A stretch of 38,574 nucleotides of DNA from an uncultured Desulfuromonadales bacterium (GTDB lineage Bacteria; Desulfobacterota; Desulfuromonadia; Desulfuromonadales; Geopsychrobacteraceae). Both the position numbers and the translations under genes were made by a program. Shown here one piece after another: positions 26,323-34,410 of this stretch (positions are counted from its first letter, which is position 1; every line of letters starts with the position of its first letter). The notes under the pieces are model-generated. The model saw only the letters and a program-made list of their open reading frames with translations. It was not told where the DNA came from and ran no database searches. Where the stretch lies: positions 37,282 through 75,855 of the forward strand of contig CAMYNR010000167.1 of NCBI GenBank assembly GCA_947259715.1. Direction: 5' to 3'.

Positions 26323-28416
26323 TCAATAATTGGCATTCACGGTTGAAGATAAAGCCCAGCTGTCGCCACCTTCGGAGGAGATGAAGCTGCCGGTCGTCTG
26401 CCAGGACAGATGCCGGGTGATCAGCCAGCTCAGGGTCGAATTGTACTGCTCGCTCTCTTCATCGCCAAATTCATAGGCCAGACCGAAAATCGCCTGAAGC
26501 TTACGGGAGGCGAGCAGGGTCGCATTGCCAGCCAGAGTATTCTGGTTGGTCTCTTCGTCACGATTGAAACTGCCGCCGAGCTGCAGGACATCCGACGGGC
26601 GGTAATTGACGCTCACCCCATAACGGGTTGAGGCATCGCTGATGTCCGCCTCATCAACCGGTCCATCTGTGCTGTTCTCAACATAGCTGGCATTCAGATT
26701 GACATCCAGCTTCGGTGACAGCCGGGCATTGGTATTGAGAGTCACCCCCATGGTCGTCGTCTCGCCGCCGCTCTGGTTTTCCGTGCGGCTCCAACTATTG
26801 AGCAGGCTGGCAGTCAAATCTGGATAGATGATCGCGTTAAAGATCGCGTTGACCGAGTCACTGGTGGTTTGCCGGGCAGCGCCGTCGTCCGATTCGGTCC
26901 GGGTATAGCCGAGGGAAAAATCCAGCGTCCGGAGCAGGGCTGTGTTCATCGAAGCGGCATAGCTGCGGGTATTGCGATCTTCGGCATCCTCGATCTTATC
27001 GATGCTGTCACTCAAACTGAGAGTAAAACTCAGCCGCTCGGTCGGAAAATAGCTGGCGCTGATCGATTGATTCAGCTGTTCGCTGTCCGGACCGCGGTTC
27101 TGCTCATTGTCAACCCGGCGGAAATTGTAGCTGACCTGCCAGCGTTCATTCGGCCGGTAGGTCAGGCCGATTTCGCTCTGGTGGCTGATGCTGGTCCGGC
27201 GAATGCTTACTCGCGGCGCGGCGGAGGTGCTGATCTCACCCGCCTCAATCTCGGTGACAAAGACCGGGTCAACCGAAACAATGCTAATATCGGAAACCGC
27301 TTTGACAAAGCGGCTGTTGGCAGTATTCAGCAGGTCAAGAACAACGACGGTGCGAAAATTGTCCAGCCGGTAGGTGGCGGGGATATTCGCCACCTGGGTC
27401 CAGCTGTTGCCATCGTCACTGGTATAGACCCGCCAGGAAAGCAGTCCTTGCAAGGCCAGGCTCAGCTCCCGATCCAGCAGAATCTGCAGGCGATCGACGG
27501 GTTGAAAATCAACCTGAACAGCAATATTCTGACTCAGCTGACTGCCGACTATATCAATCCCCGCGGAGGTGATCTCATCATTATCATTCAGCGCGCCGTT
27601 GCCTGCTAAGGTCCCATTGGCCGGGGTATCGTCCCCGCCCGAGAAAGCAAAGGAGATACTGACCGGCAGGAGAAAATCTCCCCCACCCGTGTTCGGCGTT
27701 TCAGTGACGGTTTCATTGTCCCGATACTGTTGGGAGGCGAAGACCGTCAGCGTTTCTGCGAAAAAGCTGCGTGAGTACTCCAACTGAGCCAGGTGCTCGA
27801 TGTTTTCTGTTGACGAGCCATCAAGCTGATCATCGGTCGTCGCGCTGCGAAAATCGTAGAGCATGGCAAAGTCGGACCACTCGTGCTCAATACTGCCGCC
27901 AAAATCGATCGATTCGGTATCCACCTGGCGTGGCGAACCGTCATCATAATTGTGACCCTGGTTAAAAAAAGCGCGCAGGGCAGGCCAATCCTCTTTCAAG
28001 GTGAAAAATGTCCCGCCCCAGGAATTGTCCGTGGTCGAGGGCGAGCCCTCCCGATTCACCCGATTCTGCGAGGCGCTCAGACCCAGGAAGAACAGGTCAT
28101 TCCGCGTATCAAGGGCAATCGATGGATTGATCGAATCGGTGTCGACCCCCTCCGACGGCAGATTTTCGTTGTAGCGCAGTGAGCCGGACAAGGTCATGAA
28201 CTGGCTCAACTGCTTATTGTAGTTCAGGGTATAGCTGTGGCTGAACTGCGAGGTCGACTCGATATCGCCACCGGTCTCCCGATAGGTCCAGTTCCCGGTA
28301 AACCCGAGCGGATCCCCGGCCTGCACCGGAATCGCCAGGGCCAATAGCAGGCACAGCCAGCAACCGAGCGGCAGCAAGCGCAACGCGGGATATGTGTCAG
28401 AACTGATCTTCAACAT
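26323..28416 (-). CDS. Outer-membrane beta-barrel protein with a discoidin-like insertion
   Basis: A protein of about 697 aa with a signal peptide (hydrophobic stretch LGCWLCLLLALAIPVQA) and then alternating amphipathic strands rich in aromatic, Ser/Thr and Asn residues, ending ...STVNANY with a terminal aromatic residue, as outer-membrane barrels do. Strand-like units are easy to see, for example LSGSLRYNENLPS, LTYRPNERWQVSYNFRRVDN and LQLGGSFNRDEETN. About residues 258-400 do not look like strands; they contain SWRVYTSDDGNSWTQVA and RFVKAV, recalling a discoidin/F5-8 carbohydrate-binding-like domain. Placed next to an 11-haem cytochrome gene, it is a good candidate for the sheath of a trans-outer-membrane conduit. 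The ATG at 28416 or the GTG at 28422 may start it; neither has a good ribosome site. Confidence 0.8.
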   Translation of the reverse strand: MLKISSDTYPALRLLPLGCWLCLLLALAIPVQAGDPLGFTGNWTYRETGGDIESTSQFSHSYTLNYNKQLSQFMTLSGSLRYNENLPSEGVDTDSINPSIALDTRNDLFFLGLSASQNRVNREGSPSTTDNSWGGTFFTLKEDWPALRAFFNQGHNYDDGSPRQVDTESIDFGGSIEHEWSDFAMLYDFRSATTDDQLDGSSTENIEHLAQLEYSRSFFAETLTVFASQQYRDNETVTETPNTGGGDFLLPVSISFAFSGGDDTPANGTLAGNGALNDNDEITSAGIDIVGSQLSQNIAVQVDFQPVDRLQILLDRELSLALQGLLSWRVYTSDDGNSWTQVANIPATYRLDNFRTVVVLDLLNTANSRFVKAVSDISIVSVDPVFVTEIEAGEISTSAAPRVSIRRTSISHQSEIGLTYRPNERWQVSYNFRRVDNEQNRGPDSEQLNQSISASYFPTERLSFTLSLSDSIDKIEDAEDRNTRSYAASMNTALLRTLDFSLGYTRTESDDGAARQTTSDSVNAIFNAIIYPDLTASLLNSWSRTENQSGGETTTMGVTLNTNARLSPKLDVNLNASYVENSTDGPVDEADISDASTRYGVSVNYRPSDVLQLGGSFNRDEETNQNTLAGNATLLASRKLQAIFGLAYEFGDEESEQYNSTLSWLITRHLSWQTTGSFISSEGGDSWALSSTVNANY

Positions 28417-28472
28417 CGGCACAGCAGATCGTCAAACCCATCTCTCAAAAGACCAAGCAGCAATAAACAAAA

Positions 28473-29267
28473 TCAGTTCACCAGATTGTGCGGGCCAATA
28501 TGGCAATGGATGCACTGCGGGTAGGTTTCATGCAGTTCGTCAAAATGCGGCTGTCCATGACAGGTACGACATTTGGGAATGACCTTGTGCTGAAACTTGT
28601 GGCAATACACACAATTGAACTGGTGGTGTTTGGTCCGATTCTCCGAAAGCAGCACCGCCGGCCCGGGATGACAGGAGGCGCAGAAAGAAACCGGCACATT
28701 GTTGTCGTAGGCCACCTTCAGCGGCATGTGCGGACGGTGGCACTCAAGACAGTTGGCATAGCTCTGTGAATCCTGGTGCGGCTCGTGGCATTCCAGGCAG
28801 GTCAGAAATTGACCATGCTGCTGATGGCACTCCTTGCTGTCGAGCACCGAATGATTGCTCGGATAATTCAACAACTCCTGCCCCTGGTTGGGGTGACAGG
28901 TCATACAGGCAGGTCGAACCTGCGAAGCCCTGGCGAAATCGATATTCAACGGGCTGTGCGGCCGATGGCAGTTCAGACAATCCGGCGAACTGAAATGGGG
29001 ATTGCCGCCTGACTCATGGCACAGAGAGCACTCGGGGATGGCGTTGGCGCCCCGCGGCGGATGCTCCTGATGGCAATCAGTACAGCCGATGGCATCGCGG
29101 TGCTGTCCGCCAGCGGCCTCGATCTCGGCGATCTGACTGCTATGGCACTTTTGGCAGTCACTTGGCAGCAATTCCGGCGCGGCAGCAGCGCTCGCCACCG
29201 CTCCGGCAGCAAAAGGCAGCAGCACCAGTGAGACAAGCAGAGAGCTGGTTATGAAAAAGCTTTTCAT
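28473..29267 (-). CDS. 11-haem cytochrome c with a degenerate twelfth site
   Basis: A 264-aa exported, probably periplasmic cytochrome. The signal peptide (MKSFFITSSLLVSLVLLPFAAG) fixes the ATG at 29267; the ORF-track start adds 29 residues before it. There are eleven CXXCH motifs at about residues 38, 62, 80, 97, 121, 157, 173, 196, 219, 233 and 252. In the larger gap, at 144, stands SKECH, a motif missing its first cysteine. There is an internal duplication: CLNCHRPHSPLNIDF before CMTCH, and CLECHRPHMPLKVAY before CASCH. About one haem per 24 residues suggests a compact wire like MtrA- or ExtA-type inner partners of porin-cytochrome conduits, which fits its place directly before the beta-barrel gene. 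Confidence 0.87.
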   Translation of the reverse strand: MKSFFITSSLLVSLVLLPFAAGAVASAAAAPELLPSDCQKCHSSQIAEIEAAGGQHRDAIGCTDCHQEHPPRGANAIPECSLCHESGGNPHFSSPDCLNCHRPHSPLNIDFARASQVRPACMTCHPNQGQELLNYPSNHSVLDSKECHQQHGQFLTCLECHEPHQDSQSYANCLECHRPHMPLKVAYDNNVPVSFCASCHPGPAVLLSENRTKHHQFNCVYCHKFQHKVIPKCRTCHGQPHFDELHETYPQCIHCHIGPHNLVN

Positions 29268-29289
29268 CCTCGTTGACCTTTTCCCACGG

Positions 29290-31191
29290 CTAAATCCGAT
29301 CGCGGCGATCGCGCGGATGGCACTGCATACAGACCTTGGCGACCCTCTGGCCATGACACTTCACGCAGAAATCCACCTTGATCACAGCTGCCGATTTGCC
29401 CTGAATAGTCGGGGCCGGCGCAGCGATCCGTTCCGGCGTGGCTGCGGCCGCAGTCGGCACAGGCAACAGAATTGTTTGCGCGTCCTGGCGCGGCGGATCT
29501 TGCGGCGCAGGAGCAGGCAAATCTTTCTTACTGGATTGAATTACAGCGGCACGAGCATTCGAGCGTGGCAGGGCGTGAATTGCAGAATGAACCTGGTCAT
29601 TTGGCGGCGCTATCTCAAAGAGCTGCTCTCCCGCCATTTCTTCCAAACTGGGGGTAACAACTTTGCCATCGGGGTGAATTCCTCCAGAATCTCTCGCTAG
29701 GCCTGACTTTCCTTCGTCAACTGGCTCAGCAACCGGTTCTTTCACGGGCAAAGCCGAGTCGGTAGCAGCACTTTGCGTGCTTTTAATTTGCAAATTATCT
29801 GCCACCGGTTCTCCGCCGGTTGACGCTGGGGTCTCCGACTGGGCAGCGGGAATCCGCAACTCGGTCGCCTCACCGCGGGTCTTCAGCAGAGCCGGCAGCA
29901 GCTCTTCGCTGCGCAACTGCTCCGCAACGCGATATCCTTCAAGGGGATCACCGTAGGGTCCCACCAGAACTTGCTGCCAGACCCCGCGGGCGCCACGATC
30001 GAGGGGTTGAATATGGACCGGGTAACCTTTGGAGCGCAGCTTATCGGCCAGCTGCTGAGCGCTGCTCTCATCGCGGCTGATCGAAGTCAGCACCAGATAA
30101 TCGCCTACCGCATCAGCCTGCAAATCGACATCGATATGCCCAATGGCGATCAACTCCGCTTCGGCGACCGGTTCTGCAGCGAAAGGCTCAGGCCGACCAG
30201 CCTGCCCGGCGATCCTTTCTCCTGGCTCGCCGTAAATCGGCGGCAGGCCGCCAACAAATTCAAAGACCTGAATCCGATGATTAAAGGTGTCTGCAACCAG
30301 CAGACGTCCCTGGCCATCAACGATAATGTCGTTCGGATAGTAAAACCAACCGCGCCCCTGCCCGAGGCCGCCGATTTCGAACAGATATTCGCCGCTGACA
30401 GCGTATACCGATACGGTGTGACGCTGATAATCGACCAGATAGACCTGGCGACGAAACTCATCGATAGCGATCCCGCGGGGCCGCGATAACTTACCCGGCT
30501 CCCCCCCTTTTTCGCCAAATTTATAGAGATAGCGTTCGTTCTGATCGTAAACGTAGACGCGGCCCATAGATTCACTGACAAAGTAGAGGCGGCCGGCGCT
30601 GTCGATGTCGATGGCCAGAATTGACGCCTTTTCTTTAACCCCCAACACTTCGTCAAGGGGCTCAATGGTGCGCAGATAGCGGCCTTGCGGATCAAGCACC
30701 ACGACCCCGCTGCCATTCTGGCCGACAACATAAAGATTTCCCGTGGTACCAACCACCATCGCCAGCGGGGAAAAACCGGGCAGGTTGGGGAAATAAATTT
30801 TTTGTCTTGGCAGAAAAGCGCCGTCGTAGACGGCAATATGCGGCCTGGGTTCAGTCTCGCTGGCGCCAAGGCAGACATAAAGCTTGCCATCCTTGAGGAA
30901 ACTGCCACTGATGCTGTTAAGGCCGCGACCGGCACCGATGGAGAGGTAGGGGAAAAAATCGGCGGTCAACACCACCAGCTTGTTTTTCAAAGGGCTGACC
31001 AGATAGATTTCATCTTCCAGCGGATCGTAAGCGAGGGAAGCGGGAAAACGGATCGGCAGGCCGGCCTCATCCTGGGTGATCAGTTTGACCGAGCGTATCG
31101 GTCTGACCTGCAGATTTTCTGTCCAACCTGCCGCAGTCGGCGAGCAGAACAGCAGGCAGAGCAACACACAGCCCAGGCGATAGACGGACAT
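29290..31191 (-). CDS. NHL propeller - SPOR - dihaem cytochrome fusion protein
   Basis: A 633-aa exported protein joining three parts. After the signal peptide (MSVYRLGCVLLCLLFCSPTAAG) comes an NHL-repeat beta-propeller (about 45-335; for example GIAIDEFRRQVYLVDYQRHTVSVY and DIIVDGQGRLLVADTFNHRI). Then follow a SPOR domain (about 375-455; DYLVLTSISRDESSAQQLADKL and WQQVLVGPYGD), a low-complexity Pro/Ala/Glu-rich linker, and a C-terminal cap with two haem motifs, CVKCH (609) and CMQCH (621). SPOR domains bind denuded peptidoglycan, so this may fix a haem carrier to the wall. I choose the ATG at 31191 (GGGGGGAG directly before it); 31227 is possible. It is the first gene of the cluster. Confidence 0.82.
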   Translation of the reverse strand: MSVYRLGCVLLCLLFCSPTAAGWTENLQVRPIRSVKLITQDEAGLPIRFPASLAYDPLEDEIYLVSPLKNKLVVLTADFFPYLSIGAGRGLNSISGSFLKDGKLYVCLGASETEPRPHIAVYDGAFLPRQKIYFPNLPGFSPLAMVVGTTGNLYVVGQNGSGVVVLDPQGRYLRTIEPLDEVLGVKEKASILAIDIDSAGRLYFVSESMGRVYVYDQNERYLYKFGEKGGEPGKLSRPRGIAIDEFRRQVYLVDYQRHTVSVYAVSGEYLFEIGGLGQGRGWFYYPNDIIVDGQGRLLVADTFNHRIQVFEFVGGLPPIYGEPGERIAGQAGRPEPFAAEPVAEAELIAIGHIDVDLQADAVGDYLVLTSISRDESSAQQLADKLRSKGYPVHIQPLDRGARGVWQQVLVGPYGDPLEGYRVAEQLRSEELLPALLKTRGEATELRIPAAQSETPASTGGEPVADNLQIKSTQSAATDSALPVKEPVAEPVDEGKSGLARDSGGIHPDGKVVTPSLEEMAGEQLFEIAPPNDQVHSAIHALPRSNARAAVIQSSKKDLPAPAPQDPPRQDAQTILLPVPTAAAATPERIAAPAPTIQGKSAAVIKVDFCVKCHGQRVAKVCMQCHPRDRRDRI

Positions 31192-31258
31192 CTCCCCCCA
31201 GTTTTTTCTCTGCAGATTTGAGATCATTCCGGCAAAACCCAATCCAGTTTGAAACGCG

Positions 31259-31272
31259 GCAATTACTTACCA
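31259..31272 (-). promoter_or_regulatory. Recurring 14-bp element upstream of the cluster's first gene
   Basis: The minus strand reads TGGTAAGTAATTGC, ending about 68 bp before the ATG. It shares TGG, ATTGC and the spacing with the two other copies (12513-12526, 13898-13911). GG and GC are nine bases apart, one fewer than in a standard sigma-54 promoter. Confidence 0.4.
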
Positions 31273-31312
31273 GGACAGCTGTGGAGGCAAAGATACACCT
31301 TTAAAGCCGGGC

Positions 31313-31321
31313 ATTATTACA
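31313..31321 (-). promoter_or_regulatory. Possible extended -10 promoter of the cytochrome cluster
   Basis: On the minus strand TGTAATAAT reads as an extended -10 element (TGn plus AATAAT, 5 of 6 to TATAAT) in the 177-bp gap before the first cluster gene. No good -35 box is seen 17 bp upstream. It would give a leader of about 115 bases containing the 14-bp element. Confidence 0.3.
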
Positions 31322-31368
31322 CCATGCTGGCATACCTTTTGGTTTTTTCCCCTCAATAGAGCAGACCC

Positions 31369-31824
31369 CTATGCGGAGAGGTCGATGGCCAGGGCAAATT
31401 CATCACAATCAGGAAACTTCACACATTTCACGCAATCTCCCCAAATTTTTTGCGGCAGCTCCGACTTTTCGATATCGTGAAATCCCAGACGCTTGAAAAA
31501 ATCGGGCTGGTAGGTCAGCGCGAACACCCTTTTCAAACCCATCTCACGGGCTTCCGCCAGGCAGGCCTCGACAATCTTTCGGCCGACCCCTTTGCCCTGC
31601 TGCCCCTGAGCGACAGCCAGCGAGCGGACTTCGGCCAGATCTTCCCAGCAGATGGCCAGAGCTCCCACCCCCAGCACCTGACCAGCTTCTTCATAAACAT
31701 AAAAATCACGAATCGTATCGTAAATATCGGCCAGCGAACGGCCAAGCAGTTGCCCATCTTTGGCGTACACCAGCAGCAGCTGATGGATGATACGGGCATC
31801 TGAAATACGGGCATGACGGATCAT
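31369..31824 (-). CDS. argA: Short ArgA-like GNAT N-acetyltransferase (probable N-acetylglutamate synthase)
   Basis: A 151-aa single-domain GNAT protein. The acetyl-CoA binding loop is clear (VRSLAVAQGQQGKGVGRKIV), followed by FALTYQPDFFKRLGF and LPQKIWGDCVKCVKFPDCDE, which are typical of the short stand-alone N-acetylglutamate synthases. Such proteins lack the amino-acid kinase domain of classical ArgA. It would make acetylglutamate for arginine synthesis, complementing argJ at 2.6-3.8 kb; another acyl-acceptor cannot be excluded. The ATG at 31824 has AGGAG nine bases upstream. It follows recN by 20 bp and is probably the last gene of the nadK-recN unit. Confidence 0.75.
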   Translation of the reverse strand: MIRHARISDARIIHQLLLVYAKDGQLLGRSLADIYDTIRDFYVYEEAGQVLGVGALAICWEDLAEVRSLAVAQGQQGKGVGRKIVEACLAEAREMGLKRVFALTYQPDFFKRLGFHDIEKSELPQKIWGDCVKCVKFPDCDEFALAIDLSA

Positions 31825-31844
31825 AAAGTGTTCTCCTGCGAGTT

Positions 31845-33521
31845 TCAGCCGGCGATGCGTGCGGTAGAGCCGACAATCAATTCCCGGGCGTGCTCCAGCG
31901 TACGCTCGCTGATCTGCGCACCACCCAGCATGCGAGCCATCTCGGTCACCCGCTGGTCGCCTTCAAGCAGAAACAGCCGGGTTGTGGTTCGCCCGTCAAC
32001 CTCATCTTTAGCAACCTGATAATGATGGCTGGCAAAAGCAGCGACCTGGGGCAGATGGGTCACACAGAGGACCTGAAACTCTCCCCCGAGACGACTTATT
32101 TTTTCGCCGACAGCGGTGGCCGCCTCTCCCCCGATCCCCGCATCGACTTCATCAAAGATCAGGGTCCGCACCCCGTCCCCCTCCGGGGCACTGCGTTTGA
32201 GCGCCAGCATTATCCGGGACAGCTCCCCGCCAGAGGCGACCCTGGCCAGCGGCTGGGCTTTTTCCCCGGGGTTGGCCGCCAGATAAAACTCCCCTTTTTC
32301 CATTCCATCGGCGGCGGGCTCAGCAAGCGACTCGAGACGCATGCTGAAACGCGCCTTCGGCATGGCCAGCGCAGCAAGTTCGCCCTCGACCGTTTTGGCC
32401 AGAAGCTCAGCCGCCTGTTGCCGCAGGTGGCTCAGCTCTTCGCCAACGCCCCGCAACGCCGCGGAACTTTCAGTGAGCTGTTTTTCCAGCTTGGCGCGCA
32501 GCCCTTCGACATCACTGAGTTCGGCCAGCTCCGCCTCAATTTGCTCTTGATAGGTCAGCAGCTCTTCGATACTTGGTGCATATTTGCGCTTCAGACCGGT
32601 CAGAACTGCCAGCCGTTCCTCAACCTGCTGCTGGCGTTGCGGTTCAAAATCGAGCTTATCGGCATAATCCCGCAGTTGCGCGGCGACATCTTCCAGTTCA
32701 TAAAGACTGTTGCGCAGGGTCGTCGCCAGAGGCGAAAGCTGGGGATCGATCTGCTGCAGCGCCTCAAGCTGCTCAGCGAGCTCCCCAAGCCGTTCGCAGA
32801 CAGCGCCCTGGCCGGCATAGAGATTCTGGTAGCCGCCGCTGCTGGCCGCGGCGAGCTTTTCGGCATGCTGCAGCAAAGCGCGCTCCTGCTCCAGTTCGAC
32901 ATCTTCCCCTGCTATCGGCTTGGCGCTGGCAATCTCCTGCTGCTGAAACGCCAGCATATCGAGGCGCTGCTGACGCTCCCGCTCGGCTGTATCGAGGGCC
33001 TGAAGGCGCTGCTGAAGCTGCCGCTGCTGCTGAAAAACCTCTTGGTAGGCTGCAAGCTGCGGCTTTAATCCGGCAAAGTTGTCGAGTAATTCCAGGTGGG
33101 TCTCGGTGCGCTGCAGATGCTGATGTTCGTGCTGGCCATAAATATTGACCAGCCGGCTGGTGAGCTCGCGCAGCTGTGCGAGGGTGACCAATGAGCCATT
33201 TATGAACACCCGGTTTTTCCCGGAACGGGCGACAACCCGCCGGACCAGCAGCTCACCACTGTCTTCCAGGTCAAGCTCCAACAGCCGCTGCCGCACCCAG
33301 CTTTCCGCCTGCAGATCAAAAACCGCCTCAACGGTTGCTTCCTCAGCGCCGGTACGGATGACGTCACCGCGCGCACGACCTCCCAGCAAAAGATTGACCG
33401 CATCGATAATGATCGACTTGCCAGCCCCGGTTTCACCGGTCAGGACATTAAATCCGGCAGCAAAGCTGACATGCAGGCTGTCGATAATCGCAAAGTTCTT
33501 AATGATGAGGTCAGTGATCAT
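31845..33521 (-). CDS. recN: DNA repair protein RecN
   Basis: RecN is an SMC-like ATPase that acts early at DNA double-strand breaks together with RecA. The sequence shows the N-terminal Walker A box GETGAGKSIIIDAVNLLLGG, long central coiled-coil segments (about 150-360), an ABC signature-like RVASGGELSRIMLALKR, and Walker B TLIFDEVDAGIGG, followed by CVTHLPQVAAFA. The 558-aa length is normal. It starts 31 bp after nadK, a pairing found in many bacteria. No LexA-type operator was recognised. Confidence 0.96.
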   Translation of the reverse strand: MITDLIIKNFAIIDSLHVSFAAGFNVLTGETGAGKSIIIDAVNLLLGGRARGDVIRTGAEEATVEAVFDLQAESWVRQRLLELDLEDSGELLVRRVVARSGKNRVFINGSLVTLAQLRELTSRLVNIYGQHEHQHLQRTETHLELLDNFAGLKPQLAAYQEVFQQQRQLQQRLQALDTAERERQQRLDMLAFQQQEIASAKPIAGEDVELEQERALLQHAEKLAAASSGGYQNLYAGQGAVCERLGELAEQLEALQQIDPQLSPLATTLRNSLYELEDVAAQLRDYADKLDFEPQRQQQVEERLAVLTGLKRKYAPSIEELLTYQEQIEAELAELSDVEGLRAKLEKQLTESSAALRGVGEELSHLRQQAAELLAKTVEGELAALAMPKARFSMRLESLAEPAADGMEKGEFYLAANPGEKAQPLARVASGGELSRIMLALKRSAPEGDGVRTLIFDEVDAGIGGEAATAVGEKISRLGGEFQVLCVTHLPQVAAFASHHYQVAKDEVDGRTTTRLFLLEGDQRVTEMARMLGGAQISERTLEHARELIVGSTARIAG

Positions 33522-33552
33522 AAATTTCAGCCATCAGCATCCAGACAGATGA

Positions 33553-34410
33553 TCAGCGCTCCCCCCAACTCAGCTTGGTGCGCAAAATTTCAAAATAATC
33601 CTTATTGGGGCTAACCACCAGGTGGGTCCTCGCTTCGGAGCGACTGACCTCAACCACATCACCTGGCAGGAGCTTGCGCCCGACCTGACCATCTGCGGTA
33701 AAAAAGACCACGTCGTCTTCGAACTTGACCTCGATCCGGATCAGCGATTTGCTCCAGACCACAATCGGCCGGTTGGTCAGCATATGGGGGCAAATCGGCG
33801 AGATTACCAGGCTGTTGATTTCCGGAAAGATAATCGGACCGCCGGCAGCCAGGTTGTAGCCGGTCGAACCGGTCGGAGTCGAGATAATCAGGCCATCTGC
33901 CTTGTAGGTCGAGAGATGTCGGCCGTCGACGCTGGTGGCCATGTCGATGATCCGCGCCAAGGCTCCTTTGTTGATCACCACATCATTGAGGACAGTATAC
34001 TCACCGACAACCTTGCCGTTACGCCGGATCCTGGCATCAAGCATCATCCGCTCTGAGGTCTCATAGTCGCCTCGGACCAGACGATCGAGCATTTCGGGCA
34101 GCTCCGACTGGGTGACCTCAGTCAAAAATCCGAGCCGACCAAGATTGATTCCCATAATCGGTATGCCGCGATGCCCGACCAGGCGCGCAACGGAGATCAG
34201 GGTCCCATCACCACCAAGAACAATAATCAGGTCGACAATATCCGGGATCTCTTCAGCGGCATAGCCGTTGATCTGACCTATCAGTTCAGCCAAACTGTCT
34301 TCCAGCAGGACCTCAATCCGGTCTTTTTTCAACCGCTCGCACACTGCCAGCGCAATCTGCTCAGCATCCGGATGATTTTTTTTCGCGAAAACCCCGACTT
34401 TTTTCAGCAC
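33553..34410 (-). CDS. nadK: NAD kinase
   Basis: NadK phosphorylates NAD to NADP in the cytoplasm. Family marks are IIVLGGDGTLISVARL, GINLGRLGFLTEV, VLNDVVINKG, the substrate-site STYKADGLIISTPTGSTGYN with AAGGPI, and VVWSKSLIRIEV further on. The ORF track runs to 34518, but the extra 36 residues do not belong to the family. A GTG at 34410 preceded by AGGGTGG gives a 285-aa protein of usual size beginning with LKKVGVFAKKNHPDAE. It is divergent from rarA and is followed by recN. Confidence 0.94.
   Translation of the reverse strand: MLKKVGVFAKKNHPDAEQIALAVCERLKKDRIEVLLEDSLAELIGQINGYAAEEIPDIVDLIIVLGGDGTLISVARLVGHRGIPIMGINLGRLGFLTEVTQSELPEMLDRLVRGDYETSERMMLDARIRRNGKVVGEYTVLNDVVINKGALARIIDMATSVDGRHLSTYKADGLIISTPTGSTGYNLAAGGPIIFPEINSLVISPICPHMLTNRPIVVWSKSLIRIEVKFEDDVVFFTADGQVGRKLLPGDVVEVSRSEARTHLVVSPNKDYFEILRTKLSWGER

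Noticed and set aside
31259-31272. Standard sigma-54 promoter
   Set aside because: GG and GC are separated by nine bases rather than the strict ten. It is therefore reported only as a recurring element of unknown function.
31890-33068. 392-aa plus-strand ORF
   Set aside because: It is antisense to recN, a clear family member on the other strand; codon-phase shadow in GC-rich DNA.
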